Source of the DNA: Thalassia testudinum
Lineage: Eukaryota > Streptophyta > Magnoliopsida > Alismatales > Hydrocharitaceae
Length of the DNA: 64,000 nt
Assembly: GCA_037157565.1 (NCBI GenBank)
Contig: JAZHRO010000036.1
Coordinates: 128,596,001-128,660,000, forward strand
Reading direction: 5' to 3'
Notes under the pieces: model-generated
Told to the model about the DNA's origin: nothing
The model's database searches: none
What the model saw: only the letters and a program-made list of their open reading frames with translations
Program-made: the position numbers and the translations under genes
In this document: positions 57,367 to 64,000 of the stretch, piece after piece
Layout: each line of letters begins with the position of its first letter
How positions within the stretch are numbered: the stretch's first letter is position 1

Positions 57367-57398
<32 letters not shown>
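57367..57398 (+). repeat. (GA)n microsatellite
   Basis: About 16 GA units lie 340 bp upstream of the bHLH TATA box. GA repeats near plant promoters can bind GAGA-binding BBR/BPC proteins. Confidence 0.9.
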
Positions 57399-57399
<1 letters not shown>

Positions 57400-57705
57400 A
57401 TCGTTGTTTTCATGCTCGTGGCAAATTGCAGAGGAGTGCCATCACTCGCCACCAACCATCCCTCCCTGCTCTCCCCCGAACACCTCACTTTCCATCTCGG
57501 CTGGCAGGCTCTTCCCACGACAGTATACGGCTTGGGACCGGAGGTGCTCCCATCCCAAACACACCCACAACTCCTCCAAGTAAAAACCATTAACGAGATA
57601 AGAAAGCAGCAGTAATTCTACCATCTATGATTAGTTACCTCCGCAATTGGACATGCCCATCCAAACCCCACACCCTCCAAAATCGCCCCACCCCCATCCC
57701 CTTTG

Positions 57706-57714
57706 TATAAAAAA
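57706..57714 (+). promoter_or_regulatory. TATA box of the bHLH gene
   Basis: TATAAAAAA in a C-rich context lies 316 bp before the start codon. The stretch from about 57740 to 58021 is pyrimidine-rich and contains no ATG, so a leader of about 280 bases without upstream ORFs is predicted. Confidence 0.65.
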
Positions 57715-58021
57715 GCTCCATCCCTCTTTCCCAAAGCCCATCATCCACTCCTCCCGCCTCCACCCATCACCAAAAAAAAGAAAAGCAAAGAAAAGATCCC
57801 CACTTTTCTTTAACCCCTCCCTTCTCACTTGGGTCACCTTCTCTTCCCGACTCTCGTGCCCATCTGCTCGCTCACCTCTTTCTGGACCCTTTTCTCCACC
57901 AGAAAGCTCACTGCCCCTGTGGTCCTTCCCTCCCCCCACACGGCTACCATCTCGAGATCTCTCCCAATTCGCGCGATTCCCCATCTGGGTCATCTCAAAG
58001 CTTCGACGTTTCCCGCCATAG

Positions 58022-60198
58022 ATGGAAGGCGAGAGGCTCTTCGCCCACTGGCAGCAGCAGCACGGAGAGGCGTCCATGTCGGAGATGGGCTCAACGCTCT
58101 CCCTCTCGGAGCAGCTCCACCACCCGTCCCTCCTCCATATCAACTGGGACCAGTCCATGGAGCAGAGCTCCCACTTCGAGTCGGCTCTGAGCTCGATGGT
58201 CTCCTCCCCATCCAACCCCAACCCCCCTCCCGCCGGCGACAGCGTCGTGATCCACGAGCTCATCGGACGGCTCGGGAGCATCTGCAACTCCTCCGGTGAA
58301 ATCTCCCCTCAATCCCATCAATACCGCAGCAGCAGCACCCCCACCGGTGCCGCCGCCGCCTCCTGCTACAGCACCCCTTTGAACTCCCCACCAAAGCTCA
58401 ACCTCTCCATGGTGGACCACAGGGATTTATCCTTCTCCGTGCCCCCCGTGGGCCCCCAAATCGCGCCCTTCTCGGCCGATCCCGGTTTCGCCGAGCGGGC
58501 CGCCCGTTTTGCAGCCTTAGGCGGCCATAATTACGTGCAGATCCCGCTGCCAGACTCCGGGAAGCTCTCGAAGGCCTCGAGCAGCAAGTCCCTGATGGTC
58601 TCGGGGTCCACCACGCCAGAAGACGGGCGCGAGGAGTCGTCGGTCTCGGGTGCGGTCGGCGCCGGCGAGAGCAATGCGCGCAAGAGGAAGGCTGGCCATA
58701 GGGGTAGAGGCAATCCCACAGCCAATGATCTCCCAAAGGTGAGAAGGGGTCGCTCTGTTGGAAGCCTTTGTTTCCCACCACCTTGGTGTGCCGTTGTTGA
58801 TGTGAATTTTGGGAATTGTGATATGCTTTCGCAGGTCGCGGAGGAGGAGGATGCTTATGGGAAGAAGACTAGATCTTCTGCCCATGGGAAGGGAAAGGAT
58901 GAGGTTGAGCCTAAGGAGGAGGTTAGCGGGGACTCGAACAGCGATGACAAGAACGGGAAAGAGAGCAACTCGAAGCCGCCGGAGCCTCCCAATCAGGGCT
59001 ATATCCACGTCAGGGCAAGGAGGGGACAGGCGACGGATAGCCACAGCTTGGCAGAGAGGGTGAGGATGACCATGGCATTCATTTTTCGCGTAGGAATTTT
59101 CTCCTTAGAATCGAAAGTGATCTCGCATTTGATTGTGCATCCAACAGCTTAGAAGGGAGAAGATCAGTGAAAGGATGAAGTTCCTTCAGAATCTCGTGCC
59201 AGGCTGCAACAAGGTAATTCCATATCGTTTTTGCAGCGGCTCTATGCTTTGATGCCCACACACCCACCCCCTCCCCTCCCATATTGTAGTTCGAATCTTC
59301 TTAGGAATTCGGTGTGTGTGAACCATCAGGTGACGGGCAAAGCCGTGATGCTCGACGAGATCATAAACTACGTGCAGTCGTTGCAGCGCCAAGTTGAGGT
59401 ATGTGAATAATGTTAACAGATTCGAATTCTTCAGGAGGAATTACTTCTCCGTTCGTCATGGGAGACCATGTCTTGACTTTGAATTTTGCTTCCTCTGCCT
59501 GATTCCCTCTGCAGTTCCTGTCGATGAAATTAGCCACGTTGAATCCGCAGCTGGACTTCAGTATGGATGGCCTGCTGCAGAAAGATGTAAGCCCAAGTTT
59601 TACTTTTCACATGTTCTGATTTGAGTATCAACAAAATGCCTTCTTTCTACGGAGTTGGTTTTCCTTTGTGACAGATGCTGCTTCAGCAAAGAGGACCCCT
59701 TCAGCACTCAGGTTTTCCGGTAGAGGCGCACATTCCACCTCTGGCATTTCCATTCCCACAGCAGCCTTCGAATGGCTCCACGCTTCAGAGCATCGTGACG
59801 AGTGGGATGGAGAGCCATTGCGGTGTGAACCCCATGGACGTAGCGATCCGGCCGCAATTCGATGGAATCGGTGATGCTCCTCCTCCTCAGGTACTCGATC
59901 TAATCGGAAAATCGAATAACTGCAAAAAAGCAAGAGGGGCTACTCTTGGATAAAAGCAGGACTGTCATTAATTTTCAGGTTGGAACGTTGTGGGAGGATG
60001 ACCTCCATAGTTTTGTCCAGATGAGCTATGGCCAAAACCAGGAGATTCCAGTTTCATCACAGCCCTTCCCAAGTATGCTAAATTCCATGCTATTCATTAG
60101 TTAACCACCTAAGAGAAAATGTATATTTGGAAAACTCACAAACGTATCTGTCTACTGCAGGCTCATTGCCCATGACACACATGAAGGTCGAACTTTGA
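58022..60198 (+). CDS. bHLH transcription factor, subgroup XII (bHLH49/62/77/78-like)
   Basis: Eight exons by my reading: 58022-58738, 58835-59059, 59148-59213, 59330-59398, 59515-59586, 59675-59890, 59979-60072, 60161-60198, all with GT-AG borders, giving 498 residues. The N-terminal half is Ser/Pro-rich, and a KRK basic cluster lies near residue 225. The DNA-binding region contains [20 protein letters not shown] (end of exon 2) with His309, Glu313 and Arg317, the H-E-R set of G-box binders. Helix 1, the loop and helix 2 span exons 2-5 ([12 protein letters not shown], then [20 protein letters not shown]). The C-terminus MKVEL is typical of the subgroup. Family members act in the nucleus as dimers, and several promote cell elongation. 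The start is the first ATG after the TATA box. Which paralogue this is cannot be decided here. Confidence 0.93.
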
Positions 60199-60470
60199 TC
60201 TTCAGGAAGAGTTTGTACATACAGAGAGAGAGAGATATGTCTGTTCCAGATCATAATTAGAGCCTCGAACTAACGGTTCTTTAGGTCGAGGCGTGCTCAC
60301 AATCAATTTTCAGTCTGTTTTTTGGGACGAAAATTCTTTTGAGGATTTCGAGAAATGTCTGCCTAGGGTTGGATTCGAAGACTCGATGCGACTGTAGTGG
60401 GAAGATTTTAATCACCAAATGTAAGATGTAAAAGAAAAAAAAAATCTCTCTATCTATATATAAATAGTTT
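60199..60470 (+). other. 3' untranslated region of the bHLH gene
   Basis: A likely 3' UTR that includes a short GA run near 60221-60233 and an A-rich stretch at 60432-60444. No canonical AATAAA was seen; near variants such as ATAAATAG at about 60462 could serve. Confidence 0.5.
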
Positions 60471-61399
60471 TTCGTTGTTGTTATGTTCAGTTACATCTAT
60501 GACTATATGCTGTATTATGATAATACAGTGAAATTGATGAGATGGTCCTTCATTAGAAGCTTTGTTGTGGATTATTTAATCTTATTCGCTGCCGGAATCT
60601 CAAAGTTAGAATTTAAATTGATTGAGATGTGGAAAGCTGAGCTTTGCCATCACACTTACCGAAGAGACCTTTGAGATTATTTGGGGGTACCTCTTAACAG
60701 CTGGAGTTGATTGAGACGTTGAAGAATTTGGGGTCTTACCTTTCGTAGGCCAACTAGTTCTTGGGGAATCTTCTATTTTTTTACTTTTATTTATTTGTCC
60801 ACGGCATCCCACCACTGCCGGCTTCATATGCCAATGTAAGAACTGCACCAAGAACTCCGACTTGGCAAAACTTGGGAAGTTGACTAACGTTGGAAGCCAT
60901 TTTACCGGAAAAAAAAAAAGAAGAAGAGAGGAGGAAAAAGATGGTGCGAAGCCATGTGCTGACTTCTTTTTTGCAAATCAAGAGAGAGAAAATGATGGGT
61001 TGTAATCCATAAGTGCATAAATGGCACTTTGACTGATGCTTCCACCCATTTTGGTATTTTTAGAATGACTTGAGTCTTACCTTGCAAGTTTAGAGGCGAT
61101 TTGGTGTGACATCAATTTACATAAACAAGACAACTGTAACTGACATAAATACGAAATGGTGTTGATCAAAATGGATGGATTCCTTCAGTTTGGGTGTGGA
61201 CTACTTAGATATCTTTCATGAATTTATCTAAGTATAGTCTATCGAATTTGAAAGTGCTTCGGGATGCTTTTTAGCTGAGGGTAATGTTGAAAGAAAATGA
61301 TGATCTATTCTCTATAGCTAGGGGACTATTATAGATGGGCCTTTAAGAGAGTAAGAAAATAAAATAAATTATCAAAAGTTATAGAAAAATGCTTATATA
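60471..61399. other. Intergenic DNA, nothing recognised
   Basis: AT-rich sequence without a supported gene. Short ORFs lack motifs. 61270-61400 may include the LTR side of the Copia remnant to its right, but no LTR ends could be defined. Confidence 0.35.
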
Positions 61400-61925
61400 T
61401 CTCTACACTTTTCTTCAAGTTAGAACATATATATCTATCTTACTTGACTTGAAACGACACTGGTCAAATGAAGCTCGAGGAGGTACCTTGGTAAACATTC
61501 CTATTGTCTAATCTTTAGAAGATACGTGAGAGTTGTAGATAATTCCTTTCTAGATCATCTCGTGACTGTAATGACAATCTATTTCCTCATGATTTGTCCT
61601 TTTGTGTGAAGAGGATTGCCTTGCCTTGTTATCACATTTCATTTCCATGAGGCTAGATATTGGAACATGTAGATCCATGCGAACTTATCTAATCCACATA
61701 AGTTTAGATGTGATTTGAGTCATAGCTCTATATTTTGATTCTGAACTCGACCTGGCTACAGCGATCTATTTCTTGCTCAGACATGTAACTAGAATAACTT
61801 CAACAAATGTGAAAAAACCAGTGGTAAGGCATCCTATCTTTTGCACATCTAGCATAGTCGACATCTGTGTAGGCCACCACATCAAGGGATCTCTTGTAAG
61901 TAAGCAACAATCCCTTTCCTGGAGG
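61400..61925 (-). pseudogene. Ty1/Copia pol remnant (RNase H end)
   Basis: On the minus strand, a VVAYTDVDYARCAKD-like block near 61840-61890 matches the Copia RNase H start. About 200 bases later a CDNKA word, an RTNHEEIDCHY block and an IGMFTKVPPRA block (about 61480-61640) match the family end, where Copia elements have RTKHIE and DIFTK motifs. Frames are broken and residues between blocks are lost. The fragment is cut at its right by the LTR at 61934. Confidence 0.65.
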
Positions 61926-61933
61926 TGATTTCA

Positions 61934-64000
61934 TGTTACGACCCGAACCCGGCTCCTTGTGAAGCCCAGGAATGACTCGCCTCGACTAACCCCAAGACCC
62001 AGTCGTCTAACAAGAAACAAACCAAATATAAGGATAAACATTTCCACAAACCATACATGCAACGTAGCTAACCAAATAAGAAAAAGGTAGTAATGGAAAG
62101 TAGAGCATAGTTAAAGAAGAATAACACTCCACAGGAGGAAAAATAAAATTCGCTAGCTAGCCATCACAACTAAAGTAGAAAGGACATAAATAATAACAGG
62201 TTCCAACATATACCAGAAATACTCACTAATAGTAACTAAAGTCCTTGAAATGGAAAGGGGAACGAACAAACTACAGTTAGGCTTGACTGCTCAACTCCCT
62301 GACCTGAACATGTTTACATATATCTGTGGTCAGCTAATATTGAGTAGAGTGGCACATAAGAACATTAAATGCATTTAAACATGAAGGAAATGCAGTAAAC
62401 TATTCATGCATCTTTCCAGTTATTCATTTTCATCTGTTTCCGTTTATAATCAACTATGTGTTTCTGATTTGGTTATTCTAGTAAGGTTTCATAACATTAT
62501 TTAATCTACACATTCCTTAAGGGAACGATTTTGATGCAGTTTTCCCGCGATGTAGGACGCCTACGTGGCACTCTCCAGATTGGGAGAGTGCCCCGTGGTA
62601 GCCCTACACTCGATCTACCACCCCGAGGTCATAGTCATGACGTAGCGGTGACTACGGTATGTGAGATAAATGCACGGGTAGCTACCCCTCAACAGTTTGC
62701 GTATCCTCGCTTAACTATCCCAGTTTGCTTAGTGGGTCTCATAGGAGTCGGTATAGGGAGGCCAATTCTAACCCCAAGTCCCAACCCAAGGGGTGGCTAG
62801 CTCTCTCCCTACACAAAGGTGTCAGTAGCTCTCCTCTATACCACATACACGAGGGTCAGCCTATACTCTCTACACTAGGGGTGATTAACTCTCGGTACGT
62901 GTGTACAATAGGGCAAGGTCATGCCCAAGTTAGAGCTCAACTAGTAGTCATGCCTCATAGTAAGCGAATTATTCCATAACCATCAGAGTTTCCATGTCAT
63001 AGTACTTAAGCTATCTTTTTAGTTCCCCATAAGGTTCGTTCAAAGTACTCATCCCATTTCATTACATGGCATGTATCTCTGTTCACATTCTGGTTTCTTA
63101 TTCATATAACAGGCAGCTCGTGATTTAACTGGACAAGCAATCATCACATCAATTTAAGTATTCAATTACTCACAGTAGGGAATTTAACCACATGCATTCT
63201 CAATTTATAATAAGCGAGTTTCATGCATCGAATATAAATATTCACATTCTCAGTCTTAGGATTCATCTCATATCCTAGGTTTCAAGTAGATATTTCTAAT
63301 TTAGCATGTACTTTAATAATTTGAACAACAGGAGTAGAAAAGACCACTCTACCAAAGTGTACGGGGGATATGGGGGCACGAATGGTGAATCCTGAGGTCT
63401 CCGCGGGTACCATGTGTACTACGGACTAGAGACCTATTCCAAACAATTGATCAAACCAAACATTAACATCGTTGACCAAATTCAATTATGTCAAACAAGC
63501 TCAAAACAGTAAGGAAACGACCGTAACATGTAGGAAATTCTGAAGGAAAATCAACAGTACTTTATTTGCACAAAACCGACTTCGTTTGAGTCCTGAACCA
63601 GCCCAAACACATGCACCCTAACCAAAATCTGACATATGGGGTGAGTTCCTGTTAAGACCCGAGACATCAAACACTTTTTAAGACGTCTAGGAGTTGGTCC
63701 AGATGTCTGGTCAGACATCTGGACGCCTTCCCAGAGGTCTGGAAATAAATTTTGGCGTGCGTACGATCGCGAGTCTGTGCACGTGCCGTACGCAGACTGC
63801 AACCCGCCGCCCTCTTCTTTCTCTCTCTTCCCTCGCTGACTTGCAGACACCTCCCCTATGCCTTCAAATACCCCTCCCCTCTCCCTCATTCACCACCCCA
63901 CCGTATCCTTCTTCCTGCAGTGTGAGCGCGAGAGAGAGAGAGCGAGGGCAGCAGCTGCTACCAGGTGCATTGCGGAGAGGAGGGGTGCAGTGAGAAGGAA
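61934..64000 (-). mobile_element. Tekay-type LTR, runs off the window
   Basis: It begins TGTTACGACCCG and follows the Tekay2/Tekay1 LTR layout: gatctacc..ccgaggtcat words, GC-rich duplicated block 62720-62880, CCTAGG words near 63270-63283 and a GACGTC array near 63663. Its right end is outside the window, so whether it is solo or part of a full element is unknown. The left flank is TTTCA (61929-61933). Confidence 0.85.
63663..63739 (-). repeat. GACGTC array in the third Tekay-type LTR
   Basis: Cores lie at 63663 (GACATC), 63682 (GACGTC), 63702 (GATGTC), 63714 (GACATC) and 63734 (GAGGTC). Steps are 19, 20, 12, 20. Confidence 0.75.

Noticed and set aside
57631..58299. ORFs of 218, 156 and 124 codons over the bHLH leader and first exon
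   Set aside because: They are other-frame and other-strand shadows of the C-rich leader and exon 1.
1..64000. tRNA, rRNA or snRNA genes
   Set aside because: I saw no A/B box pair with a cloverleaf and no rRNA wording on either strand; a dedicated scan (tRNAscan, Infernal) could not be run.

Overview
This is plant nuclear DNA, and it is mostly transposable elements. Reasons: nested LTR retrotransposons of the Tekay/Del, Athila and (degraded) Copia type with long LTRs; a bHLH transcription factor gene with eight exons and short GT-AG introns; and no bacterial-style operons. The strong 5' GC enrichment of the one host gene hints at a monocot, but that is weak evidence. I cannot name the species.

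Layout. 1-107 is the internal tail and polypurine tract of an Athila/Tat-like element A lying mostly left of the window. Its 3' LTR (108-13975) is broken twice: by an inverted solo LTR of a related family (1775-3515, target duplication CGTTC) and by a nearly complete Tekay chromovirus on the minus strand (Tekay1, 3608-13932, target duplication GGTTT). 13976-20962 is AT-rich old repeat DNA holding decayed Athila pol on the minus strand (15460-16615), an LTR-type TATA box and a minisatellite. A Tekay solo LTR sits at 20963-23657 (duplication AAAAT). 23658-28667 is mostly unassigned.

28668-55570 is a four-level nest. A decayed Tekay element (Tekay2, minus strand, duplication AATAT) is split inside its integrase by an Athila element (31940-48460, plus strand). 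That element is split inside gag by an inverted Athila-type solo LTR (36557-39267). 55571-57700 is the upstream flank of the only confident host gene, a subgroup XII bHLH (bHLH49/62/77/78-like), at 58022-60198. After it come a Copia pol remnant (61400-61925, minus) and a third Tekay-type LTR (61934 to the window end).

How the parts work together. Tekay1 has gag, protease, RT, RNase H, integrase and chromodomain in family order, an initiator-tRNA-Met primer site and paired LTRs about 3% different in a sampled stretch. It carries stops, frameshifts and a lost RNase H aspartate, so it is probably non-autonomous now. Tekay2 and the Athila element are heavily mutated. The host gene is independent of the repeats.

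Most unusual observation: the Tekay LTRs carry clusters of the palindrome CAGACGTCTG whose GACGTC cores sit at fixed 20-bp or alternating 20/12-bp steps. The register is kept in all five complete Tekay LTRs and in the partial one, even where the cores have decayed. A matching 20-bp-spaced pair in the same element orientation is present in the unrelated Athila LTRs. The Athila LTRs also carry a set of hairpins just upstream of their TATA box with compensatory base changes between copies.
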